From an uncultured Dermabacteraceae bacterium (GTDB lineage Bacteria; Actinomycetota; Actinomycetes; Actinomycetales; Dermabacteraceae), in the NCBI GenBank assembly GCA_946223075.1, contig CAMILZ010000024.1:1-27954 (forward strand): DNA of 27,954 nucleotides. Direction: 5' to 3'. Below the pieces are notes generated by a model that worked only from the letters and a program-made list of their open reading frames with translations, had not been told where the DNA came from and searched no databases. Position 1 is the stretch's first letter, and every line of letters begins with the position of its first letter. The translations under genes were made by a program, and so were the position numbers. Of this stretch, positions 1-7,720 are shown piece by piece.

Positions 1-562
1 TGCCGGTGTTGCCGTTGACCTCGTCGCCGTCCTTCAGGCCGTCACCATCGGTGTCCGGGTTCTTCGGGTCGGTGCCGTGGTCCTTCTCCTCGCCGTCGGT
101 AAGGCCGTCGCCATCGGTATCGCGGTCGAGCGGGTTGGTGCCGTTCTCCTTCTCGTCACCGTCGTTAATGCCGTCGCCGTCGGTGTCGGGGTTGTTCGGG
201 TCGGTGCCGTCGGTGATTTCGTCACCGTCGTTGACGCCGTCGCCGTCGGTGTCGGCCTTGGTGGGATCGGTCGGGTCGGGCTTGCCGTCACCGTCCCAAT
301 CCTTGTTGCCGGTGTTGCCGTTGACCTCGTCGCCGTCCTTCAGGCCGTCACCATCGGTGTCGGGGTTGTTCGGGTCGGTGCCGTGGTCCTTCTCCTCGCC
401 GTCGGTGAGACCGTCGTTGTCAGAGTCGGGATCGAGCGGGTTGGTGCCGTTCTCCTTCTCGTCACCGTCGTTAATGCCGTCACCATCGGTGTCGGGGTTG
501 TTCGGGTCGGTGCCGTCGGTGATTTCGTCACCGTCGTTGACGCCGTCGCCATCCGTGTCCTT
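1..562 (-). repeat. 306-bp tandem duplication within the calcium-binding repeat block
   Basis: Bases 1-about 256 and 307-about 562 are nearly identical, with a repeat period of 306 bp (102 codons). The unit encodes about five DxDGDG motifs plus a spacer with the DPTDPTKA signature. An older, more diverged relative of the spacer is seen near 637-690. Differences between the two copies are scattered single bases, some of which change a residue, which fits a fairly recent in-frame duplication that lengthened the stalk. Assembly of such repeats from short reads is error-prone, so copy number should be treated with care. Confidence 0.9.
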
Positions 563-3500
563 ACGGTTCGGGTCGGTCACGTGCGAATCGCCCTCGTTCG
601 GGTCGAGCTCGTCGCCGTCATTGATCCCGTCGCCATCGGTGTCAGCCTTGGTGGGATCAGTAGGATCGCCCTTGCCGTCACCATCATTGTCGAACGGGTT
701 CTTCGAACCGGTCACTTCCTCGCCGTCAGTGAGACCGTCACCATCGGTGTCCGGGTTGTTCGGGTCGGTTCCGTGCTCCTTCTCCTGCTCGTCAGTGAGA
801 CCGTCGCCGTCCGAGTCCTTGCCGACGGTCACCACGACGGGTGCCTTATCGGTCGTGCCATCCGGGTAGGTCACGTCAACCACAACAGTGGTTGAAGTAT
901 TCGCCGGAGTATCAGCCGGAGGCGTGACAGTCACCTTTCCGTTGTCGTCGACCTCGGCTGTCCAACCCTCGGGAACGGTGTCCTTGTCGATCTCGTACTT
1001 CGTACCCTCAGGCATATCGTTGTCACCCGTTTGCTCAACCTCTACAGGTTCGCCAGGTTCGGTGACAACAGGGGAGTAGCCCGGGTTGTTCTCGTCGGCG
1101 TTCGACACGGGATCGAACACGGTCACGACGGTCACGGGAACAATGTCCTTGGAGCCATCGGGATAGGTCACAGTGATGGTGCCCTTGTTGAGCGTCCCGT
1201 TCTCGCTGTCTTCAGGAACCGTGAAAGAAACCTCACCGGTGTCCGGGTCGACCGTGAAACCACTGTCCGAATCTGCTTCGAATTTCGTGCCGGCGGGTAG
1301 GTCGGTGTCGCCGGTCAGCGGAACCTTCACGGTCTCGCCGGGCTCGCCGGTCGCAACCTCGTAGGCGGGGTCATTCTGGGACGCGTCGGTCGGGGTCGCG
1401 AATACCTTTACGAGAGCGGTAGCACTGTCGGTTGAACCGTCGGGGTAGGTGACAACCACGGGGATCTTGTAGTCAGAGTCCTGGGCCTTGACGGTCTTGT
1501 CAACTGTGATCACTCCCGTATTCGGGTCGATCGAGAACCCCTCGGGGAGATCGCCTTCGGGCGCAAACGTGGTGCCCTTTTCATCGGTCTTCGGAGCCGA
1601 GACGGTGTTGCCCTGATCATCGGTAAACGTCGGGTTGACTGTCGTTTCGTTGCCCTCGACGGTGGTCGTGCGCGGGTACGCGGGCTCGTAGACGGTGGCG
1701 TTGTTCGGCGTCACCGTAATCTTGACGGGAACCGTATCCTTGGAACCATCGGGGTACACGACGTCGACGGGCACTGTGTACTCGCCTGGGATGACGTCTA
1801 CGCCTGGCTTCAATGTGATCGACCCATCGGGGTTGACAGTGACCCAGTCGAAGTCCTTGTGTGCGTCCTCGAATGTAGTTCCCTCAGGAGCCTGCTTGTC
1901 GTCAGCAAACGTGGGAGCCGGGATAGTCGCCTCGCCGCCAGCGGGGACAGTTCCATCCTCGTAGGCGGGCGTGTAGTCGTCAGCGTCCTGCGGCTCGGTC
2001 GTTTTCACGATGAACGAGTCAGCTGAGACTTCCTGTGGGCCAGAGACCAAAACCGCGGTGAAAACGTCGCCGGTCTGAGCAGTGTCGGGCACTTCGAAGC
2101 TGCAATTTGCGGCATCACCGATTTGCTCGATATCGCATGATTTTACGACGTTTCCACGGTTGTCGCGCCACTCAATTTTATTCGGGAGCGACGGGTTAAT
2201 TTGCCCGGTTACTTCGACCTCTGCAACATCACCGGGCGCCGCGGGGGCGTCAGTGGTGTTGTAGTTTGTGATGTCGAGCTTAACCTCATTATTGTAGACA
2301 ATTGCGAAATTGATATTGAAATTGCGCTTAAAGGGCTTGCCCACAAGGCCCGCATTATTGCGCGATGAGGCCACGGCGGGCTGCCATTGATTGATCGTGC
2401 TTGAGTTTATGAAGGCAGGCTGTTGGAAGGAGGAGTAGGCAGGTTTCACATTGCCGTCCGGGTCAACAACCCACATGTAAAGGAAGTCCTGCGAATAATC
2501 AGCTTCATTAGCAACGCGGATGGTGTAGTAGCCGTCCTTGTCCGTCTTGGCTTTCACCGTTGTTGCGATGTATTCCGGGTGTTGCTCAAGAAGGTCCTTT
2601 GTTGCTTTAGCCCACTGGTTCGGCTTCAGGCTCTTTACCTGGTTCTTGTATGCCTGTTGCCCCTCTGCCGTAAGCGTGGAGGCGTAAACCGTGTAACCAG
2701 CTGCCTGAGGATCACGTTTCGTCTCCGTGGCCCCTGTGAACATCTGACGTTCGTTTCCAGACTCGAGCCACACGTGGCCGGAATAGGTGAACATTGAGGT
2801 CTCATCGTAGTGTGCGCCGGGTGCCCCGTCGACGGGGCCGCGAGGATCCTCGATCACGGCAGGATTGCCGTTGTCATCTTTCTTGACTGCGTAGTAGTTT
2901 TCGTCGAACTTTCCAGATGCGTCCGCAGTCGGCACCATTGAGAACCACACGCCCGTGCGCTGCATATTTGCACTGGTTCCCAACGCACCCGGGAACTCGC
3001 CGAGACCATCGCCAGATCCTGTGCCGAACGCGTAAGGAGTGTAGCCCGGGGCGGTACGCAGCATCTGCATGTCGTTACCGGTTTGGGGATCGATATAATT
3101 CTCAGACCATACTCGGTAGCGTTCACTGCTCTTGGTTTGGAACTTGTGTTCTTTACCGTTTTCGTCGACCCAGCTTGGAACCTCAAAAGCATAGAGGCCC
3201 CGGCCGCCCGTACCTGCAACGCCAGGGAGTTCGTGTGTCGTCGCCGAATAGACCGGCGAGACTGCTCCATCGGAATCAATCCACTGGAAGTAGATCGGGT
3301 GATCCTCCGGAACTCGGTCGAAGCCGTCGTATGTCGGAGAAAGCAAAGCTCCGCCAACGGGGTCTAGAACCTGGGCGCGACCCGACACGATGTTGGCGGA
3401 ATCAGACTGGGCGTTACTGAAGTAGTTTGCGCTGGTGATTTTGCCATTGGCGATCGCGTCAGCTTCAATAATCTTCTTGTTATTGTCACCTGGCTCAGCT

Positions 3501-3691
3501 TGAAGAGGTGCATCGCCCGGCGCGGCCGAAGCTGCGGCGTTGAACGGAGCGTTGAAGGAGCCCGCGCCGACGACACCGGCGGTGCCGAGCATTGCACCGA
3601 GGGTGAGGGCGGCGGCTCCGCGGCGCCACAACGGGGTGGTGGGTGTTTCGGTGCGGTGCGAGTTCCGCTTCCGGAATGTATCGAATGGCAA
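1..3691 (-). CDS. Large secreted surface protein with Rib/YPDG and thrombospondin type 3 repeats (C-terminus off window)
   Basis: About 1230 residues are visible and the frame runs off the left edge. The start is TTG at 3691, chosen because an AGGAG lies 6 nt upstream and an in-frame TAG lies at 3703-3701. A signal peptide is clear: basic residues 7-24, hydrophobic 26-44, likely cleavage after ASA near residue 56. Residues 60-460 match no family I recognise. Residues about 470-560 look like an Ig-like domain with a possible C519-C530 disulfide. Four repeats of about 95-103 residues follow, each marked by YPDG (tyrosines at 646, 749, 843, 942), typical of Rib/alpha-like adhesins. From about residue 957 on, at least 13 DxDGDG-type thrombospondin type 3 calcium-binding motifs are present. 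Probable role: calcium-stiffened adhesin stalk. A C-terminal wall anchor is expected from the family but cannot be seen. Reading frame checked at bases 2893, 868 and 4. Confidence 0.88.
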   Translation of the reverse strand, partial: MPFDTFRKRNSHRTETPTTPLWRRGAAALTLGAMLGTAGVVGAGSFNAPFNAAASAAPGDAPLQAEPGDNNKKIIEADAIANGKITSANYFSNAQSDSANIVSGRAQVLDPVGGALLSPTYDGFDRVPEDHPIYFQWIDSDGAVSPVYSATTHELPGVAGTGGRGLYAFEVPSWVDENGKEHKFQTKSSERYRVWSENYIDPQTGNDMQMLRTAPGYTPYAFGTGSGDGLGEFPGALGTSANMQRTGVWFSMVPTADASGKFDENYYAVKKDDNGNPAVIEDPRGPVDGAPGAHYDETSMFTYSGHVWLESGNERQMFTGATETKRDPQAAGYTVYASTLTAEGQQAYKNQVKSLKPNQWAKATKDLLEQHPEYIATTVKAKTDKDGYYTIRVANEADYSQDFLYMWVVDPDGNVKPAYSSFQQPAFINSSTINQWQPAVASSRNNAGLVGKPFKRNFNINFAIVYNNEVKLDITNYNTTDAPAAPGDVAEVEVTGQINPSLPNKIEWRDNRGNVVKSCDIEQIGDAANCSFEVPDTAQTGDVFTAVLVSGPQEVSADSFIVKTTEPQDADDYTPAYEDGTVPAGGEATIPAPTFADDKQAPEGTTFEDAHKDFDWVTVNPDGSITLKPGVDVIPGEYTVPVDVVYPDGSKDTVPVKITVTPNNATVYEPAYPRTTTVEGNETTVNPTFTDDQGNTVSAPKTDEKGTTFAPEGDLPEGFSIDPNTGVITVDKTVKAQDSDYKIPVVVTYPDGSTDSATALVKVFATPTDASQNDPAYEVATGEPGETVKVPLTGDTDLPAGTKFEADSDSGFTVDPDTGEVSFTVPEDSENGTLNKGTITVTYPDGSKDIVPVTVVTVFDPVSNADENNPGYSPVVTEPGEPVEVEQTGDNDMPEGTKYEIDKDTVPEGWTAEVDDNGKVTVTPPADTPANTSTTVVVDVTYPDGTTDKAPVVVTVGKDSDGDGLTDEQEKEHGTDPNNPDTDGDGLTDGEEVTGSKNPFDNDGDGKGDPTDPTKADTDGDGINDGDELDPNEGDSHVTDPNRKDTDGDGVNDGDEITDGTDPNNPDTDGDGINDGDEKENGTNPLDPDSDNDGLTDGEEKDHGTDPNNPDTDGDGLKDGDEVNGNTGNKDWDGDGKPDPTDPTKADTDGDGVNDGDEITDGTDPNNPDTDGDGINDGDEKENGTNPLDRDTDGDGLTDGEEKDHGTDPKNPDTDGDGLKDGDEVNGNTG

Positions 3692-3697
3692 GGGGGT

Positions 3698-3702
3698 CTC
3701 CT
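3698..3702 (-). promoter_or_regulatory. Ribosome binding site of the surface-protein gene
   Basis: AGGAG on the minus strand lies 6 nt before TTG at 3691. This decides the start, because the first in-frame ATG is codon 34, inside the hydrophobic core of the signal peptide. Confidence 0.75.
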
Positions 3703-3788
3703 ATACGAGATAAGGGTTCCTGGATTGTGATGCTCTCGGGAACGGCGAGCGTGCGCGAGAGCAGCTGACCTAGGGTCGCCACCCCCAC

Positions 3789-3863
3789 CCTAAACGATCG
3801 TTTTAGGATCTGCACGACTGTTACAGAAAAGTTATCTTTTATGAGATTTCGGTCGCCTAAACG
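3789..3863. promoter_or_regulatory. Operator-like palindrome and repeated half-site between divergent genes
   Basis: The intergenic stretch 3692-3894 separates the surface-protein gene from the RNase H gene. It contains a perfect 12-bp palindrome AAACGATCGTTT (3792-3803) flanked by CCT and TAGG. The half-site CCTAAACG recurs in the same orientation at 3856-3863. AT-rich sequence between them (about 3820-3850) could hold promoter elements, but I could not fix -10 and -35 boxes. A regulator binding here is inference. Confidence 0.4.
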
Positions 3864-3894
3864 GTAATTTCGCGGCGTGTGGGACCATGACCTC

Positions 3895-4707
3895 ATGACA
3901 ATCACCGCAGCAGCAGACGGCTCCGCACTCGGCAACCCCGGCCCCACCGGCTGGGCCTGGTACGTGAGCGAGGAATGCTGGAGCGCCGGCGGGAGCGCAC
4001 ACGGCACCAACAACATCGGCGAACTCACGGCGGTGCGTGAACTCCTCAGCCAAACCCGCGAAGCAGGCCGCGCGAGCGAGGACCTCGTGATCCTGTGCGA
4101 CTCGCAGTACGTCATCAACTCCGTCACAAAATGGCTGCCCGGCTGGAAGAAAAAAGGCTGGAAGAAAAAAGATGGCAAGCCCGTGCTCAACGTCGAGCTC
4201 ATGAAGGCGATTGACCGCGAGATGCAGGGCCGCAGCGTGCGCTTCGAATGGGTCAAGGGGCACGCGGGTCACGACATGAACGAGGCCGCCGACGAGCGCG
4301 CGCGTGCCGCGGCAACCGCCTACCAGAAGGGCGAGGCGCCGAACGAAGGGCCCGGTTTTACTGGCGCGGTTCCCTCGCGTGAAAAGCCTCAGATTCCGAC
4401 GCCTGCCGCGCTTGAGCGCTCCCTGTGGCTCGAGAGTGCGCCCCCGTTCGAGACCCTAGGGGAAAACCCCCATCTCGTTGATACGCGCGCCCGCGCGATG
4501 AGCCCCGAGGAATGGGCGAAGGGCGTTGAGGCGCTGCGCGAGCGCGGCGTGGAACTGAAAGGTGATGTCACCGTGCGCGAGGTTGGCTCGCACCTTCACC
4601 TGACCGACTCGGTGCTCGAGGCCTCCGGGCGGAGCTTTCGCATCGTGACCCTGTGGGGCGGGGAAAACCCGCGGATCCTCCACCAGCAGTGGGCCACGCT
4701 CAGCTGA
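3895..4707 (+). CDS. rnhA: Ribonuclease HI with a C-terminal extension
   Basis: Predicted to cut the RNA strand of RNA-DNA hybrids in the cytoplasm, for example R-loops and replication primers. The first about 145 residues are a complete RNase H fold: DGSALGNPGPTGW, NNIGEL, CDSQYVINS, a basic GWKKKGWKKK handle and KGHAGHDMNEAAD. The active-site set is D8, E43, D69, H123 and D133, counted from ATG 3895; a GTG at 3877 would add six residues. At 270 residues it is much longer than the usual 150. Residues about 170-270 form a second domain ending SFRIVTLW..PRILHQQW, which resembles the end of NTF2-like/DUF4440 proteins, though the match is weak. The gene overlaps the end of the opposing kinase gene by 8 bp. 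Confidence 0.88.
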   Translation: MTITAAADGSALGNPGPTGWAWYVSEECWSAGGSAHGTNNIGELTAVRELLSQTREAGRASEDLVILCDSQYVINSVTKWLPGWKKKGWKKKDGKPVLNVELMKAIDREMQGRSVRFEWVKGHAGHDMNEAADERARAAATAYQKGEAPNEGPGFTGAVPSREKPQIPTPAALERSLWLESAPPFETLGENPHLVDTRARAMSPEEWAKGVEALRERGVELKGDVTVREVGSHLHLTDSVLEASGRSFRIVTLWGGENPRILHQQWATLS

Positions 4708-6214
4708 GTTCGGCCCCCGGGAGCTCCACGCGGAACGTCGCCCCGCCGCCATCGGTCTGATGGATCGAAATCGTGCCGTCGTGATGCTGCATGATCGTGG
4801 CCGCGATTGAAAGGCCGAGGCCCGCGCCGCCGCCTTGCGTCTGCTGGCGTTGGCGCGACTCGTCGGTGCGGAAGAATCGTTCGAATACGCGCTCGCGAGT
4901 TTCGGCGGGAATGCCCTCGCCGTGATCGCGAACCTCGATGATGGCTTTGCCGTCGCGGCCATTGCCGAGGGCGACTTCCACGGGTGAGCCCTTCGGCGTG
5001 TGCCTGTTCGCGTTACCCACGAGGTTCACGATGACCTGCCTGAGCGCGGCCTCATCACCGAGCACTCCGAGCGGGGGAACGGCCTCGGGCGCGAGAACGG
5101 CGCCCGCGAGATCCACGATCGCAACCTCGCGCGTGGGATCAAGAGCGCGCAAATCCTGCACCACGTCCTTCACGATCCCCGACGCATCGAGCGGAACGAG
5201 ATCAAAAGAGCGCTGCTCATCGAGCCGCGCGAGCCTCAAAAGCGACTCCACGAGCGAGCCCATACGCTTCGCCTCGTCCTCGATGCGGCGCATCGCCTGC
5301 GCGACGTCCTCCTCGCGCGGCATCGCGCCCATGCGATACAGCTCGCCGTTGCCGCGGATCGCCGCGAGCGGGGTGCGCAACTCGTGCGAGGCGTCCGCCA
5401 CAAATCGCCGCATGCGCGACTGGCTCGCGAGAGCCTCCGCTTGTGACTCGGCCTGCGCCTGGAAGCCCTTTTCGAGGCGGATGAGCATTTCATTGAGGGC
5501 GACGCTCAGCGAATGCACCTCTTGCGAGGAGTAGCTCACCGGGATGCGCGTGCTGAGCGTGCCCGCGGCGACGTTTTTCGCGGCCTTTTCCACATCGCGC
5601 AGAGGCTCGAGCGCATAGTGCAGCACGTAGCCGCCGAGTCCCACGCCTACGAGCACAACCATCGTGCCCACGAGCACGATGATGAGCGCCATCTCGTTCA
5701 TTGTGTTGTCGACGCCCCGGAGGGGGAGTGCGACGAAAACCGATGGTCCATCGGCGTCGTCCGAGGCGACTGCGCGCACGCGCCACGACTCGCGATCGCC
5801 CGCCACGAGGGTAAACGCCTTTCCCTGGAGAGACACGACCTCGTCGCGGGTCAACTGAGGAAACTCGAGTGCGAGGTCGCCGTCGGAATCCTGCACCACC
5901 CGCTGGATGACCCCGCCTGACTGGTCCTGCCACTCGACCACGTAATCGACGGGCGTGTACTGCGCACTCGGTGAGCCCGTGGTGATGAGCGAAATGTTGC
6001 GGCGCGGATTCGCGATCGCGCTCGGGTTTACCGCCGCTGCGAGGTCAGCGTCGACGCTTTCAATGAGGGTCCGCTTCAACAGAAACAGCGAAAGCGCGCC
6101 CGTCACGATCGTTCCCGAGACGAGAACGAGCGCGATGAGCGCGACAATCCGGGTCCATAGGGACACCGGGTGGCGGACTCGCGAAGGGCGGTCCTTCTTC
6201 GCGGTATCGGCCAA
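4700..6214 (-). CDS. Two-component sensor histidine kinase (HAMP, HisKA, HATPase)
   Basis: Membrane sensor that autophosphorylates on histidine and passes the phosphate to the regulator encoded just upstream. Its 504 residues show: transmembrane segment 22-46, an extracytoplasmic domain about 47-175, a second transmembrane segment 176-200, HAMP linker 201-255, HisKA with the phospho-accepting H277 in DASHELRTPL, N box NLVGNANRHTP (397-407), G1 box DHGEGI (430-435) and G2 box GGGAGLGL. The architecture resembles actinobacterial TrcS/MprB-type kinases, but the ligand is unknown. The start is a TTG only 2 bp after the regulator's stop and has no clear Shine-Dalgarno, so translational coupling is likely; an internal GTG near codon 17 is the alternative. 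The stop codon overlaps the RNase H stop inside a CTCAGCTGAG palindrome. Confidence 0.93.
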   Translation of the reverse strand: MADTAKKDRPSRVRHPVSLWTRIVALIALVLVSGTIVTGALSLFLLKRTLIESVDADLAAAVNPSAIANPRRNISLITTGSPSAQYTPVDYVVEWQDQSGGVIQRVVQDSDGDLALEFPQLTRDEVVSLQGKAFTLVAGDRESWRVRAVASDDADGPSVFVALPLRGVDNTMNEMALIIVLVGTMVVLVGVGLGGYVLHYALEPLRDVEKAAKNVAAGTLSTRIPVSYSSQEVHSLSVALNEMLIRLEKGFQAQAESQAEALASQSRMRRFVADASHELRTPLAAIRGNGELYRMGAMPREEDVAQAMRRIEDEAKRMGSLVESLLRLARLDEQRSFDLVPLDASGIVKDVVQDLRALDPTREVAIVDLAGAVLAPEAVPPLGVLGDEAALRQVIVNLVGNANRHTPKGSPVEVALGNGRDGKAIIEVRDHGEGIPAETRERVFERFFRTDESRQRQQTQGGGAGLGLSIAATIMQHHDGTISIHQTDGGGATFRVELPGAELS

Positions 6215-6216
6215 GG

Positions 6217-6936
6217 TCAGCGCGGATCGGCCGGGCGTAGAACGTAGCCGATGCCCCTCTTCGTGTGAATCATGGGTTCACCGACCACGTCGATCTTGCG
6301 GCGAAGATACGAAATGTAGCTCTCGACGATGCCAACCTCGCCCGACCAGTCGTAATCCCACACGTGATCGAGGATCTGGGTCTTCGACACCACGCGGCCG
6401 GCGTTCAGCATGAGGTAACGCAGCAACTTGAACTCGGTGGGGGAGAGGTCAATCGGCGAATCGGCGCGCGTGACCTCGTGCGAATCTTCATCGAGGCGAA
6501 GATCGCCCACCACGAGCGCGCTCTCACTCGGCTCGGCAACACCCACGTGAGTGCGGCGCAGCACTGCGCGGATGCGCGCCACGACCTCTTCGAGGCTGAA
6601 CGGCTTCGTCACGTAATCGTCGCCGCCAACCGTGAGGCCAGCGACCTTATCCTTCGTTTCGTCGCGTGCCGTGAGGAAGAGGATCGGGTAGTGGTGGCCC
6701 TTGTCGCGAAGGCGGCGGGTCACCGTGAAGCCGTCGATGTCGGGAAGCATGACGTCGAGAACGATCAGATCGGGCTCGTTCTCGGTCGCCAGCTTGATGG
6801 CCTCGGCGCCGTTGGAGGCCGCAAACACCTCGAAGCCCGCGAAACGAAGGCTCGTGGCGAGAAGATCGCGAATGTTCGGTTCATCGTCGACAACGAGGAG
6901 GCGCGCCTCGTAGTCCTGCTCCTGCTCCGTATTCAT
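6217..6936 (-). CDS. OmpR/PhoB-family response regulator
   Basis: DNA-binding partner of the adjacent kinase. Its 239 residues comprise a receiver domain (about 12-125) with acidic pocket DDE (17-19), phospho-accepting D61 in LDVMLPD, conserved T89 and K111. A winged-helix effector (about 145-235) ends in VESYISYLRRK and TKRGIGYVLR. All receiver active-site residues are present, so it should be phosphorylation-responsive. ATG start; only a weak GAGCC precedes it. The closest type by eye is TrcR-like, but I do not assign a symbol. The 75-bp gap to the LapA-type gene upstream may hold the promoter, or the three genes may be cotranscribed. Confidence 0.94.
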   Translation of the reverse strand: MNTEQEQDYEARLLVVDDEPNIRDLLATSLRFAGFEVFAASNGAEAIKLATENEPDLIVLDVMLPDIDGFTVTRRLRDKGHHYPILFLTARDETKDKVAGLTVGGDDYVTKPFSLEEVVARIRAVLRRTHVGVAEPSESALVVGDLRLDEDSHEVTRADSPIDLSPTEFKLLRYLMLNAGRVVSKTQILDHVWDYDWSGEVGIVESYISYLRRKIDVVGEPMIHTKRGIGYVLRPADPR

Positions 6937-7011
6937 GGCTCAATGGTGTAACCCGAAGGTGAAATTTGGCTGAAAGTTGCCTGTGACTTCCGGGCAGGTG
7001 TGGCGAATCAG

Positions 7012-7602
7012 CTACTTCCGGTCGCGGCGATACTTGTGAAGCTCCCAACCCATCTGGATCATCCGCACCGAACCGGCGAGCGCCATGATGAGCGCGCCCG
7101 CGATCGCCGCGAGCAACATCGCCACGCCAAGAGGAAGGTTGAACTGCCACGTGAAGTACTCGAACTGCGTGGACACGTTGTTCTGGATCACGAATACGAG
7201 CAGCAGGATCAAGAGGATCGCGCCCACGATGAGCGACGCCCACACGACCGCCATGCGCGACTTCGGCGCGGGCTGAGGGCTGTGTTGCTCGTTCTGCGGC
7301 GCGGCCGAAGGAGTCGCCTTCGGGGCGTTCTGAGTGTGCTGCACCTGCGAGCTGCGCGGGTTCGAGCGCGCGGCGCCTTGCGTGGCCGGCTCCGCCTGCG
7401 CGGCGGTTGCACTCGGGGCGCTCGTGGGGTCCGACGCTTGAGCGGGCCCACCGAAGCTCGGTGCCTTCGGCGCCGCCTGCCCCGAGGGGGCAGTGGTGCC
7501 CGCATGGTTCACGCCCGTACCTGCAGGGTTTGCGCGCGTGGCATCCTCAGCCTTGGCGTCGCGGAAAGAATCGGAGAAACCGTCGTATTCGTTGGAGTTC
7601 AT
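7012..7602 (-). CDS. LapA-domain (DUF1049) membrane protein with a disordered N-terminal tail
   Basis: Two-helix inner-membrane protein of 196 residues. Residues 1-115 are rich in Ala, Pro, Gln, Ser and Thr and are probably disordered in the cytoplasm. Transmembrane helices lie at about 117-140 and 157-178, joined by the IQNNVSTQFEYFTW segment typical of LapA/DUF1049 proteins, and the tail is basic (HKYRRDRK). In Gram-negative bacteria LapA-domain proteins assist lipopolysaccharide assembly; in actinobacteria the role is unknown. It sits directly upstream of the two-component genes on the same strand, so a link to envelope stress sensing is possible but not shown. ATG start preceded only by a weak GAAG. 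Confidence 0.85.
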   Translation of the reverse strand: MNSNEYDGFSDSFRDAKAEDATRANPAGTGVNHAGTTAPSGQAAPKAPSFGGPAQASDPTSAPSATAAQAEPATQGAARSNPRSSQVQHTQNAPKATPSAAPQNEQHSPQPAPKSRMAVVWASLIVGAILLILLLVFVIQNNVSTQFEYFTWQFNLPLGVAMLLAAIAGALIMALAGSVRMIQMGWELHKYRRDRK

Positions 7603-7720
7603 GCTTCAAGCGTACCGGGCAAGTGCGAACATTCGGTGACAGCAGCTCAAAGAAAGAGCGCCGCAATGACGCACGGCACGCGTCGGACCCCTACCTGTGC
7701 GCACGGAGCCGGACCGCGGG

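Noticed and set aside
1..825. Possible CRISPR array, because of regularly repeated short motifs
   Set aside because: The repeats are coding, vary in length, are in frame with DxDGDG motifs and have no unique spacers of constant size.
6..869. 287-codon plus-strand open frame, Ser/Pro-rich and repetitive
   Set aside because: It is the complement of the calcium-binding repeat block. The minus strand has the signal peptide, start site and domain motifs.
3877..3894. GTG at 3877 as the RNase H start
   Set aside because: ATG 3895 begins directly at the conserved first strand of the fold, and no ribosome binding site favours the GTG. It is not excluded.
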